Assembly (NCBI RefSeq): GCF_013363755.1 | Contig: NZ_CP054840.1 | Location: 1,006,001-1,070,000, forward strand | Length of the DNA stretch: 64,000 nt | Reading direction: 5' to 3' | Source of the DNA: Comamonas antarctica | Lineage (GTDB): Bacteria; Pseudomonadota; Gammaproteobacteria; Burkholderiales; Burkholderiaceae_C | In this document: in pieces, positions 45,140-53,076 of the stretch | Numbering within the stretch: the stretch's first letter is position 1 | How the letters are laid out: every line of letters begins with the position of its first letter | Notes under the pieces: generated by a model | Databases searched by the model: none | What the model was told of the DNA's origin: nothing | What the model saw: only the letters and a program-made list of their open reading frames with translations | Translations under genes and position numbers: made by a program

Positions 45140-45652
45140 CTACAGCTGACCCTCGGTCAGCGTATCGAGCTGGAACTTGCCCGATTTGTCCCAGAGCCAG
45201 GTATCGGTATAGGTGACCTTGCCCATGCGCGCCGGCACGGGGTAGGGCGCGCCGGCGCGCACCGTGCGTTCGATCTCGGCAATGACTTCGGGGGCATGGC
45301 GCGGCGCGCGCATCCAGTGCAGGCGCTGCACGCGGCCATTGCGGTCGATATCGACTTCGAGCACGCCGATGGCATACAGCACCGCGGGCAGCTGGCCCTG
45401 GTAGATGCGTGGCGCGTTTTGTGCATACAGATGCCGGGCCGCGTCCTGGCGATAGGCGCGCGGGGTGGCGGCATCGGAGGAACCGGGCCGGCCTGCCGAG
45501 GGGCCCTGCACGGCCGAACCCGGGCCGGGCTCGGGCGGACGCGGCGGCGACTTGCAAGCCGGCAGCAGCGAGGCCATGGCGGCCATCAGGCCACCCCAGA
45601 GCCAGGGGCGCTGGCGGGAAGAAGACGGGGAAGATGAACGCTTATCGGACAT
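45140..45652 (-). CDS. Lipoprotein with TonB-C-like domain
   Basis: 170 residues. A signal anchor (WLWGGLMAAMASLLPAC) carries a lipobox with the lipidated cysteine at residue 33, so it is probably attached to a membrane on the periplasmic side. A Pro/Gly-rich linker follows, then a domain of about 90 residues with VLEVDIDRNGRVQRLHWMRA that resembles the TonB C-terminal fold. No membrane partner (ExbBD) is near. It converges on uraH, 12 bases away, and is divergent from xdhC. Confidence 0.7.
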   Translation of the reverse strand: MSDKRSSSPSSSRQRPWLWGGLMAAMASLLPACKSPPRPPEPGPGSAVQGPSAGRPGSSDAATPRAYRQDAARHLYAQNAPRIYQGQLPAVLYAIGVLEVDIDRNGRVQRLHWMRAPRHAPEVIAEIERTVRAGAPYPVPARMGKVTYTDTWLWDKSGKFQLDTLTEGQL

Positions 45653-45694
45653 GTTGCAAGATTATCCTGAAAGCCTGCCCGAACGCTGCTGAAA

Positions 45695-46570
45695 GTGGCC
45701 AAGACCATGCACCACGCTGACAAAGCCGAGGGGGATTTTCATTTGAATACATTGAATACAGCCGTTGACAGCCTCGGCACCGCGCCGGCCTGCTGGGTCG
45801 AAGTCATCGACGCCCAGGGTTCGGTGCCGCGCGGCGCCGGGACCTGGATGCTGGTGTTTGCCGACAAGTTGCTGGGCACGATAGGCGGTGGCCACCTCGA
45901 GTTCGAGGCCATGGCCCGCGCGCGCGCCTTGCTCGCGCTGGGCGGCAATGCATTCGAGCAGCGCTTCGCGCTGGGTCCGAGCCTGGGCCAGTGCTGCGGC
46001 GGCGTGGTGTGGCTGCGCTTCGAACCGCTGGCGCAGGGCGATATGGCGGGCCTGCGCGCATTGGGCCAGCGCAGCGCCGGACGCCAGCGGCCGGCGCTGC
46101 AGGTCGCACTGTTTGGCGCAGGCCATGTGGGCCATGCGCTGGTGGAGTTGCTGGCGCGGCTGCCGTGCCGGCTGCATTGGATCGACAGCCGCGATGCGGT
46201 CTTCGCGCCGCAGTGGCTGGCGCCGGACAGCGGCGTGGACTGCGAGCATTCCGCACCGGTCGAGGCCGCGGTCGCCGATCTCGCCGCGCATGCGCAGGTG
46301 CTGATCATGAGCTTCAGCCATGCCGAAGACCTGGAAGTGGTGGCCGCCTGCCTGCAGCGCCAGCGCGAACGCGCCGACCTCGATTTCATCGGCCTGATCG
46401 GCAGCGCGACCAAATGGGCGGTGTTCCGCAAGCGGCTCGCGCAGCGCGGCTTCAGCGAGCAAGAGCTCGATCAGGTGACCTGCCCCATAGGCCTGCCGGG
46501 CATCACCGGCAAGGAGCCCGAAGTGATTGCGGTGGCCGTGGCGGCGCAGCTGCTGCAGCGGCGGGGTTGA
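45695..46570 (+). CDS. xdhC: Xanthine dehydrogenase accessory protein XdhC
   Basis: Binds and sulphurates the molybdenum cofactor and inserts it into XdhB. 291 residues from GTG 45695; a TTG at 45743 (LNTLNTAVDSLG) with GAGGGGG upstream is an attractive alternative start. Conserved parts: WVEVIDAQGSVPRGAGTWML, GGGHLEFEAMARARAL, the cysteine motif LGQCCGGVVWL, the Rossmann FGAGHVGHALVELLA, and GLIGSATKWAVFRKRL near the C-terminus. It is about 11 kb from xdhAB. Confidence 0.93.
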   Translation: MAKTMHHADKAEGDFHLNTLNTAVDSLGTAPACWVEVIDAQGSVPRGAGTWMLVFADKLLGTIGGGHLEFEAMARARALLALGGNAFEQRFALGPSLGQCCGGVVWLRFEPLAQGDMAGLRALGQRSAGRQRPALQVALFGAGHVGHALVELLARLPCRLHWIDSRDAVFAPQWLAPDSGVDCEHSAPVEAAVADLAAHAQVLIMSFSHAEDLEVVAACLQRQRERADLDFIGLIGSATKWAVFRKRLAQRGFSEQELDQVTCPIGLPGITGKEPEVIAVAVAAQLLQRRG

Positions 46571-46599
46571 GGCTTCATCCGTTCACGCCGCGCAATGGA

Positions 46600-47090
46600 C
46601 GCCCCGCCTGGGTCCTCCGTGCGTGCTGAGCCTGTCGAAGCATGGACGGCCTGCGCTCGGCCGTGCAAGCGGGCGTTGCCATCGCCCCGGGGCCGTGGTT
46701 CGACAAGCTCACCACGAACGGGTGGGGTTCAGCACGAACCTGACCGTCCGTTCGTGCTGAGCCTGTCGAAGCATGGACGGCCTGAACTCGGCCAAGCAAG
46801 CGGGCTTTGCGATCGCTCCGGGGTCGTGGTTCGACAAGCTCACCACGAACGGGTGGGGCTCAGCACGAACCTGACCGTCCGTTCGTGCTGAGCCTGTCGA
46901 AGCATGGACGGCCTGAACTCGGCCAAGCAAGCGGGTTTTGCGTCGCCCCGGGGACCGTGGTTCGACAAGCTCACCACGAACGGGTGGGGCTCAGCACGAA
47001 CAGGTGGAGTTAGCCACGAACAGGACCGTCCGTTCGTGCTGAGCCTGTCGAAGCATGGACGGCCTGAACTCGGCCGGGCAAGCGGCCTTT
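46600..47090. repeat. Tandem array, four units of about 131 bp, built from the dispersed repeat
   Basis: The motif GTGCTGAGCCTGTCGAAGCA starts at 46623, 46754, 46885 and 47036, giving spacings of 131, 131 and 151; the last has about 20 extra bases (a second GTTAGCCACGAACAGG-like element). Each unit also has the complementary half GGTTCGACAAGCTCACCACG, so each can fold. Units differ at few positions, which indicates recent duplication. It fills the 576-base gap between xdhC and the Bug binding protein gene; no gene is present. Confidence 0.85.
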
Positions 47091-47146
47091 GCCACCGCCC
47101 CAGGCCGTGCGACGCGGCCGTCCGCTCGGCGCAAACGGCCCATCGC

Positions 47147-48133
47147 TTATTGCGGCTGGATATTCGCTGCCTTGATGGTCTGCGCCCACTGCTGGCGGTC
47201 CTTGGCCAGGTACTTCACGAACTCGGCCGACGACACGCCGGGCACGGGCTCGGAGCCCAGCAGCGCCATCTTTTCATGCGTTGCCGGGTCCTTGAGCACT
47301 TCCTGCACGGCCTGGTAATAGGTCTTCATCACGTCGGCCGGCAGGCCGGCGGGCGCAAACAGGCCTTGCCAGGTGGGCATGTCGAAGTTCTGGATGCCTT
47401 GCTCCTGCAGCGTCGGCACATCGGGCAGCTGCGGCGCGCGCTTGGCGGTGGTCACGCCCAGGGCCTTGACCTTGCCTTCCTTGACCAGCGCGGCAGCGGT
47501 GGTGATGTTGTCGACCGTCATCGCGATGTGGCCGCCCAGCAGATCGGTGATCACGGGCGCCGCGCCCTTGTAGGCCACGGCTTCCATCTTCACGCCCATG
47601 CGGCTGAGCATCGACTCGGCAATCAGGTGGTTGGAGATGCCGATGCCGGCAATGCCGTAGCTGGCCTGCGGATTCTTCTGGATGTAGCTCTTGAGGTCGT
47701 TGATGTTCGACGCGGGCACATTGTTGTTGACGATGACCACGTTGGGCTGGGTCGCGAGCAGCGTCACGGGCGCGAAGCTCTCGGGCTTGTACTTGGTGGC
47801 CGAAGGGTTCAGGTGGAAGGTCACCGACATCGAACCCGCGGCGCCCATGCCCAGCGTGTAGCCGTCCGCAGGCGCGGTGGACAGGCGCTGGGCCATGATG
47901 TTGCCGCCCGCGCCGGGGATGTTCTCGACCACCACAGGCTGGCCGATCCTGCGGCTCAGCGGATCGGCGATCAGGCGCGCCAGCGTATCGGCCGAGCCGC
48001 CGGGCGCGAAGCCCACCAGCAGCTTCACGGGACGCTCGGGCTTCCACTGGGCCATGGCCGCGGTGGAGCCAAGGGCGGTGGCGGCCAGGGTCAGGGCGCA
48101 GGCACCGGCGTGGATCATTGGTCGAATCGACAT
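47147..48133 (-). CDS. Bug/TctC-family periplasmic binding protein
   Basis: 328 residues from ATG 48133 with GAGGAA upstream. Signal peptide MSIRPMIHAGACALTLAATA ends near AAMAQWKP. Family motifs: VKLLVGFAPGGSADTLARL, VVVENIPGAGGNIMAQRLST, YKGAAPVITDLLGGHI and PTLQEQGIQNFDMPTW. It would bind a carboxylate or amide ligand in the periplasm. No TctA/TctB membrane genes are in the window, so it is an orphan that may share a distant transporter. It is the last gene of the IclR-pepE-DUF1177-aroM unit. Confidence 0.92.
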   Translation of the reverse strand: MSIRPMIHAGACALTLAATALGSTAAMAQWKPERPVKLLVGFAPGGSADTLARLIADPLSRRIGQPVVVENIPGAGGNIMAQRLSTAPADGYTLGMGAAGSMSVTFHLNPSATKYKPESFAPVTLLATQPNVVIVNNNVPASNINDLKSYIQKNPQASYGIAGIGISNHLIAESMLSRMGVKMEAVAYKGAAPVITDLLGGHIAMTVDNITTAAALVKEGKVKALGVTTAKRAPQLPDVPTLQEQGIQNFDMPTWQGLFAPAGLPADVMKTYYQAVQEVLKDPATHEKMALLGSEPVPGVSSAEFVKYLAKDRQQWAQTIKAANIQPQ

Positions 48134-48175
48134 GGAAGAATTCCTCAAAATCACAGTGAAAAAAGGGGGGGTAAC

Positions 48176-48191
48176 TTCGACAGGCTCAGGA
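48176..48191. repeat. Dispersed repeat fragment between aroM and the Bug gene
   Basis: TTCGACAGGCTCAGGA, one half of the dispersed repeat, just downstream of the aroM stop and next to a run of seven G (48165-48171). Confidence 0.6.
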
Positions 48192-48205
48192 TGCTCGGAT
48201 CTGGT

Positions 48206-48883
48206 TCACGCCAGCAACTGCGCCAGCGCATCGGCGACGATGCGGTTGGACAGCAGCGTCGGCCGGCCGCTGGCGGCGGCGACGCGTGCGCGCATGGCCT
48301 GGCTGTAGCCCATGCAGTGCATGACGATCAGGTCGCAGCCGGCCAGCGCGCGGCCCGCGGCATCGAATGCCGTGGCCGCGGCCGCGGGATCGGCTTCGTA
48401 GGGCGAGGCATGCACGGTCTGCACCGCGCAGGCCACGGGCTGGGCCAGGTGGAAGGTGTCGACCTGGGCGGCGAGCGGCACGATCAGGCCCAGCGTCGTG
48501 CAGTGCGCGGACAGCGCCGCGACATGGTGGTCGACGACCTGCTGCGGCTCGACCACCAGGCTGCGCATGCGCGGGATCAGCGTGCCGGTGCACAAAGGCA
48601 CCAGCAGGTCGTAGCCCTTGCCGTCTGCCTGCTGCATCAGCGCCGCGAGGCGCGCCTCGGTCGCATGCTGGTCCAGCTCGATCTGGCCGCCGCTGCGCAG
48701 CCGCGTCGCAAACCGGTGCCGGCCCGCAACGGGCGCGAGCGCGGCGCGCTGCGCGGCATCCAGTCCGTCCAGCACACCGAACTCGTCGATGCGCACATCC
48801 GCGCCCAGGCATTGGGCCATTTCGGGCACGACGTCGGAGCGTGGCGATTCGCCAATGGTGAAGAACGCGATGCGGCGTGCCAT
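48206..48883 (-). CDS. AroM-family protein
   Basis: 225 residues from ATG 48883 (MARRIAFFTIGESPRSDVVP), the standard AroM N-terminus. Further features: LVPLCTGTLIPRMRSLVVEP, LGLIVPLAAQVD and LIVMHCMGYSQAMRARV, with cysteines placed as in Asp/Glu/hydantoin racemase-fold proteins. The function of AroM is not established; it is co-regulated with aroL in E. coli. Here it sits between a DUF1177 gene and a Bug binding protein in a catabolic-looking operon. Confidence 0.87.
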   Translation of the reverse strand: MARRIAFFTIGESPRSDVVPEMAQCLGADVRIDEFGVLDGLDAAQRAALAPVAGRHRFATRLRSGGQIELDQHATEARLAALMQQADGKGYDLLVPLCTGTLIPRMRSLVVEPQQVVDHHVAALSAHCTTLGLIVPLAAQVDTFHLAQPVACAVQTVHASPYEADPAAAATAFDAAGRALAGCDLIVMHCMGYSQAMRARVAAASGRPTLLSNRIVADALAQLLA

Positions 48884-48893
48884 CTGCGGCTCC

Positions 48894-49820
48894 TCAGGCG
48901 CCCGCCGGCGCGTTGCCGACGGTCTGCAGGTGCGCGAGCGAGCCGTAGCGCGCCTGCAGCTGGGCCCAGTGCTCGGCATGCACGAACGGCAGCTTGCCGG
49001 CGCCGAACATCTTGGCGACTTCGATGCAAAAGCGCATCGCGACATCGGTGTCCCAGGCGTTGGTCACGCCCGTGGCGCAGCCCGGCACCGTGGTCTGGGC
49101 GGTCAGCGCCACGCCCACCACGGGAGCATCGCTGGCAATCGTCGGCTGCATGATCGAGTTCACATGCGGCAGGCCGTTTTCATAAGGCGTGATGTCCTGC
49201 GTGGTCAGCGGCAGCGTCAACGGCAGCTCGCCGCTGACCCAGCCCATCAGGTCGAGCATCAGATCGGGAATCGGCAGCAGGTAGCCCTGCTTGGCGACCG
49301 GTGTCAGCGCCACGCCGCGCTGGTTCACCAGGCGGTTGCCGCGCGTGGTGTCCACGGCCAGGATCGCATCCATGCGCGCGCTGACTTCATGGCGCATCAT
49401 CTCGCGCATCGCGAACGGCGACTTCATCATCGGCACCGGGTGGTGCGGGCGCGTGCCGGCGCGCGGGCAGATATGGGTGTGGATCAGCACGCTGCCTTCG
49501 AGCTGGTCGCCGCGGTTGTGCATCTCCATCAGCTGCGCGGCCGCGGCCAGCGCGACGACGGCGCCGTCGCTGTCCGAGACCAGGCCGGTGACGCTGGGGC
49601 GCGCGCCCACGCCGCCCAGGCGCCCGACGAGGCCCAGGCGCGGCGCCTCGGGGTTGCTGCCGGGGATTTCAATCGCGATGAAGTCGGTCGACAAGCCGTC
49701 CTGGCTCACGGGCGTCACGCGGATGCTGCCGACGCCGAAGCCGCGCAGGTATTGGGCAATGCTCTCGCCGCTCACATGGGCGCTGGACAGGAGATCGATG
49801 AAGTGGGAAGTGTGTTTCAT
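48894..49820 (-). CDS. DUF1177 protein
   Basis: 308 residues from ATG 49820 (MKHTSHFIDLLSSAHVSGES). Homogeneous over its length to the DUF1177 family: VTPVSQDGLSTDFIAIEIPG, GGVGARPSVTGLVSDSDGAV, VLIHTHICPRAGTRPHHPVP and AQTTVPGCATGVTNAWDTDV. Conserved His, Asp and Cys residues (THICP, DGAV, PGCATG) suggest an enzyme, but no activity is known. It is flanked by pepE (4 bases) and aroM (10 bases) in the same orientation. Confidence 0.85.
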   Translation of the reverse strand: MKHTSHFIDLLSSAHVSGESIAQYLRGFGVGSIRVTPVSQDGLSTDFIAIEIPGSNPEAPRLGLVGRLGGVGARPSVTGLVSDSDGAVVALAAAAQLMEMHNRGDQLEGSVLIHTHICPRAGTRPHHPVPMMKSPFAMREMMRHEVSARMDAILAVDTTRGNRLVNQRGVALTPVAKQGYLLPIPDLMLDLMGWVSGELPLTLPLTTQDITPYENGLPHVNSIMQPTIASDAPVVGVALTAQTTVPGCATGVTNAWDTDVAMRFCIEVAKMFGAGKLPFVHAEHWAQLQARYGSLAHLQTVGNAPAGA

Positions 49821-49824
49821 GGGG

Positions 49825-50529
49825 TCAGAATTTCCAGGGGCCCATCGGCAGGATGGCGGGGACATCGGCATCGGTGAACCAGCGCGCCGGGGTTTGCGGG
49901 TCGCCCAGCAGCGTGTAGCTGCCGGCATCGACGCGCACGCCCGTGCCTTCGGGCAAGCCCAGCACCGGCACGCCGGGATTGAGCAGCGCGAACTCGCGCA
50001 GCCGCTGCTGGCGCGTCTCGCCGCGGTGGCCCTCGGGGTGGGCCTCGGTGTAGTGGGGGTTGATCTGGAACGGCACCAGGCCCAGCGTGTCGAAGCCCAG
50101 CGGGTCGACGATGGGCATGTCGTTGCTGGTGCACAGGCGCGGGCAGGCCAGGTTGGCGCCGGCGCTCCATCCCAGATAGCGCGCGCCGCCCGAACGCACG
50201 CGCTCGGCAATCGCGGCCAGTTGGCCGGTGCGGCGCAGTTCGCGCACCAGCGCAAAGGTGTTGCCGCCGCCGACCACGATGTGCGTGGCGCGCGCGATGG
50301 CCTCGAGCGGACGTTGCGCGCGGTGCAGCGAGTCGAGCGCCAGGCCCGCCGGCTGCAGCGCCTCGGCAACCAGGGTTTCATACGCGTCCCAGGTGCGCGT
50401 CACGCCCGCATAGGGCACGAACAGCACGCGCGTGCCCGCGGCCGGCTGGGCCCATTCGGCGATCGCGGGCAGCGCATGGGTCAGGAAACCCAGCGGGCTG
50501 CTGGAGTTGCTCAGGAGAAGAAGTTGCAT
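49825..50529 (-). CDS. pepE: Peptidase E-like serine dipeptidase (family S51)
   Basis: 234 residues from ATG 50529 (MQLLLLSNSSSPLGFLTHAL). The nucleophile serine is in RYLGWSAGANLACPRL, the other catalytic residues in INPHYTEAHPEGHRGETRQQ, and VVGGGNTFALVREL is the family loop. Peptidase E cleaves Asp-X dipeptides without a metal. With DUF1177 and AroM next to it, a role in using an acidic dipeptide or related amide is plausible, but the substrate is unknown. Confidence 0.9.
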   Translation of the reverse strand: MQLLLLSNSSSPLGFLTHALPAIAEWAQPAAGTRVLFVPYAGVTRTWDAYETLVAEALQPAGLALDSLHRAQRPLEAIARATHIVVGGGNTFALVRELRRTGQLAAIAERVRSGGARYLGWSAGANLACPRLCTSNDMPIVDPLGFDTLGLVPFQINPHYTEAHPEGHRGETRQQRLREFALLNPGVPVLGLPEGTGVRVDAGSYTLLGDPQTPARWFTDADVPAILPMGPWKF

Positions 50530-50539
50530 GTTCGGAGGT

Positions 50540-51352
50540 TCACAGGGAAGGGGACCACTGCGCGGGCGGCAGTGCGGGTTCGCTCCAGTAGCGGTCGCTG
50601 ACGCGGCGGCCGAGCGCGCCGACCTCATCGAGCATCAGCTGCCGGTACTGATTGAGGGAGGGGGCATCCATGGGCGCATGGACACCGGCGACAAACGACA
50701 GGCAGAAGCCGCGCAGCTCGCCGCTCACCGGGTGGCGCACCGCGGCCGCGATCGCGCCCACGCCGGGCAGCGCCGCGTCGACCAGCACCGCATGCTGCTG
50801 GCGCGCGGTCAGCGCCACCTGTTCGGCCAGCGCGCCGACATGGGCCAGGCCGGCCTGGCTCGGTGGATCGAGAGGCGCGAGCGGGTCGTTGCCATACAGC
50901 AGTTCGAACTCGCTGGCGCTCAGGCGCGACAGCATGGCGCGGCCCATCGCGGTATCGCCGGCGGCGCGCAGCGAGCCCGGCGGCGACACCACCTGCACCG
51001 GCGAACGGCCGTCGAGCCGCTGGATGACCATGGTCTGCGCGCCGCTGAGCGTCGAGACATAGGCCGTGAGGCCGGTGCGCTCGGACAGCTCCTCCAGCAC
51101 CTGCCGGCATTGATCGTCCCAGGAACTGCTGTGGTTCTGCGCGTGCGAGGCCTGGGCCAGCAGCGCGCTGGTGCGGTAGCGCCGCGTCTGCGGGTTCTGC
51201 TCGAGCAGGCCGAAGCGGTGCATCTGGTTGAGCAGATGCGAGGCCGAGCTTTTCGGCAGATCCAGCTGTTCGGCGACCTCGCTGAAGCTCAGGTCGGTCA
51301 CGCCCTGGGCGTAGACCGTCAGCAGGCGCTGCACGTTTTCCAGAATGCTCAT
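50540..51352 (-). CDS. IclR-family regulator
   Basis: 270 residues. Winged helix-turn-helix at residues 1-65 (NVQRLLTVYAQGVTDLSFSE, VAEQLDLPKSSASHLLNQM); the IclR ligand domain covers residues 75-255 (LTAYVSTLSGAQTMVIQRLD, AAGDTAMGRAMLSRLS, AVRHPVSGELRGFCLSFVAG). First gene of the operon with pepE, DUF1177, aroM and the Bug protein, and most likely their ligand-responsive regulator. Confidence 0.92.
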   Translation of the reverse strand: MSILENVQRLLTVYAQGVTDLSFSEVAEQLDLPKSSASHLLNQMHRFGLLEQNPQTRRYRTSALLAQASHAQNHSSSWDDQCRQVLEELSERTGLTAYVSTLSGAQTMVIQRLDGRSPVQVVSPPGSLRAAGDTAMGRAMLSRLSASEFELLYGNDPLAPLDPPSQAGLAHVGALAEQVALTARQQHAVLVDAALPGVGAIAAAVRHPVSGELRGFCLSFVAGVHAPMDAPSLNQYRQLMLDEVGALGRRVSDRYWSEPALPPAQWSPSL

Positions 51353-51565
51353 GGCAATGTCTCAGTTCAATATTTTGGAACTATGTTCGGTATTTTCGTA
51401 AATCATACGGGATAGGCATGGCGGCAGGTGTTGCGCGGTATTGAAAATAGCTTGCAAAAAATGCTCGACCCGATAGCTGCTTGCTATGCTTGGCTGAAGT
51501 CATCATTTACGATGTGAGTCATCGCTTTCGATCCATGCGAGGCGTAGCGATCGGTTTTTCGCTGC

Positions 51566-51580
51566 GCACCAGGGTGGTGA
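51566..51580. promoter_or_regulatory. NtrC-like site upstream of puuD
   Basis: GCACC-AGGGT-GGTGA, one mismatch to GCACC-N5-GGTGC. No convincing sigma-54 promoter follows (best candidate TGGTCGC-AGCG-GTGCC near 51678 is weak), so NtrC control of puuD is only possible. Confidence 0.35.
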
Positions 51581-51652
51581 GTGCGTGCGCACTGTGCGGG
51601 TGCGCGCCGGCTTGAATTGGTGCGCAGGCTGAACCGCGGTTTTCGTGACTTT

Positions 51653-51661
51653 TTGTATACA
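51653..51661. promoter_or_regulatory. GntR-type operator upstream of puuD
   Basis: TTGTATACA, identical in nine bases to the core of the uraH operator at 44715-44723. Suggests that the FCD-type GntR protein also controls urate oxidase. Confidence 0.55.
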
Positions 51662-51805
51662 CTTTCGCCAAACAGACTTGGTCGCAGCGGTGCCCATGGC
51701 GGTGGTCCAGCCACCCGAGGTGCGCGATCTTCTCCTGCCCAGAGCGCCCGCAGTGGTGGGCAGGTGGATCTACATGGCAGCCCCACGCTGCCAGGATTGA
51801 GAGCT

Positions 51806-53041
51806 ATGGAAAGCTACTTTCTCGATTGGGCCAATCTGCTGCTGCGGTGGCTGCACGTCATCACCGCGATTGCCTGGGTGGGCTCGTCGTTCTACTTCGT
51901 GTTTCTCGACAGCAGCCTCACGCCGCCCCAGGACGAAGACCTGAAGAAGCAGGGCGTGAGCGGCGAACTCTGGGCGGTGCACGGCGGCGGCTTCTACCAT
52001 CCCGTGAAGTTCGCGGTATCGCCGCCGAAGCTGCCCGACCACCTGCACTGGTTCTACTGGGAAAGCTATACGACCTGGCTCAGCGGCTTTGCGCTGCTCA
52101 CGGTGTCGTACCTGTGGAACGCCGACATCTACCTCGTCGATCCGTCCAACCCGCATGCGCTGCACCCGCATGCGGCCATTGCCGCGGCGCTTGCCTTCCT
52201 GGTCGTGTTCTGGCTGCTGTACGACGGCATCTGCCGCGTGTTCGGCCAGCGCGAGCGCGGCGATGCGATCGTCGGCGCGCTGGTGCTGGTGCTGGTCTGC
52301 GGGGCCGCCTGGCTGGCCTGCCACATCTTCCCGGGCCAGACCGCCTTCCTGCTGATGGGCGCGATGCTCGCCACCTCGATGAGCGCCAACGTCTTCTTCT
52401 GGATCATTCCAGGCCAGCGCACCGTGGTGGCGGACCTGAAGGCGGGCCGGCCCGTCGATCCCATCCACGGCAAGCGCGGCAAGCAGCGCAGCGTGCACAA
52501 CACCTACTTCACGCTGCCGGTGCTGTTTGCGATGCTCTCCAACCACTATGGCTGGCTGCACAGCCACGCGCAGAACTGGCTGGTGCTGATCCTGATGATG
52601 TTCGCGGGCGCGGCCATCCGCCAGTTCTTCGTCATGCGCCATGGCTTCAAGCTGGGCCGCAACCGCCATCCCTGGCCCTATGCGCTGGCCGGCGTGCTGG
52701 TGCTGATCGCCACGGCCGTGTGGCTCAAGCCGGTGCCGAAGGCGGCGGCGGCGCCCGTGGCGGCAGCCGCGCCGTCTGCGGCCCCGGCGGCGGGCGTTCC
52801 CGGCTATGACGCGATGAGCACGCTGTTCACCCAGCACTGCGTGGTCTGCCACAGCGCGGCCACGCTGGCGCAGAAGAACGTCAAGCTCGACACGCCCGAG
52901 GACGTCAAGCTGCATGCGGCGCAGGTCTACCAGCAGGTCGTGGTGCTGCGCAAGATGCCGTTTGGCAATCCGGGCGCGTTGACCGATGACGAGCGCAGCC
53001 TGGTCAAGCGCTGGTACGAGGGCGGCGCCCCCGTGCAATGA
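51806..53041 (+). CDS. puuD: Membrane urate oxidase PuuD with C-terminal cytochrome c domain
   Basis: Oxidises urate to 5-hydroxyisourate and passes electrons to the respiratory chain instead of making peroxide. 411 residues from ATG 51806. The PuuD membrane domain (MESYFLDWANLLLRWLHVIT, WVGSSFYFVFLDSSL, GGGFYHPVKF, HWFYWESYTTWLSGFALL) has about eight helices to residue 315. An Ala/Pro linker precedes a class I cytochrome c with haem motif HCVVCHS and a late methionine in LRKMPFG. Upstream are a GntR-type operator and an NtrC-like site. Glycerate kinase follows after 35 bases. Confidence 0.95.
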   Translation: MESYFLDWANLLLRWLHVITAIAWVGSSFYFVFLDSSLTPPQDEDLKKQGVSGELWAVHGGGFYHPVKFAVSPPKLPDHLHWFYWESYTTWLSGFALLTVSYLWNADIYLVDPSNPHALHPHAAIAAALAFLVVFWLLYDGICRVFGQRERGDAIVGALVLVLVCGAAWLACHIFPGQTAFLLMGAMLATSMSANVFFWIIPGQRTVVADLKAGRPVDPIHGKRGKQRSVHNTYFTLPVLFAMLSNHYGWLHSHAQNWLVLILMMFAGAAIRQFFVMRHGFKLGRNRHPWPYALAGVLVLIATAVWLKPVPKAAAAPVAAAAPSAAPAAGVPGYDAMSTLFTQHCVVCHSAATLAQKNVKLDTPEDVKLHAAQVYQQVVVLRKMPFGNPGALTDDERSLVKRWYEGGAPVQ

Positions 53042-53076
53042 ACCCGCATGGCCGCGAGCATGCAAAATGACCGGCC

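Larger units (their letters stand above)
51353..51805. other. Control region between IclR operon and puuD
   Basis: No gene in this 453-base stretch. It contains AATAGCTTGCAAAA and AGCTGCTTGCTAT (51444-51486), AT-rich elements of a type recurring at 61.5 kb; an inverted repeat CTGCGCACCA (51562-51571) / TGGTGCGCAG (51618-51627); an NtrC-like site; and a GntR-type operator near the presumed puuD promoter. Confidence 0.5.

Noticed and set aside
46600..47090. Tandem array considered as a CRISPR
   Set aside because: Units are 131 bp, nearly identical through their whole length with no unique spacers, and no cas genes are near.
51677..51692. Sigma-54-like TGGTCGCAGCGGTGCC upstream of puuD
   Set aside because: Spacing is right but only the GG, TG and GC positions match; too weak to list as a promoter.
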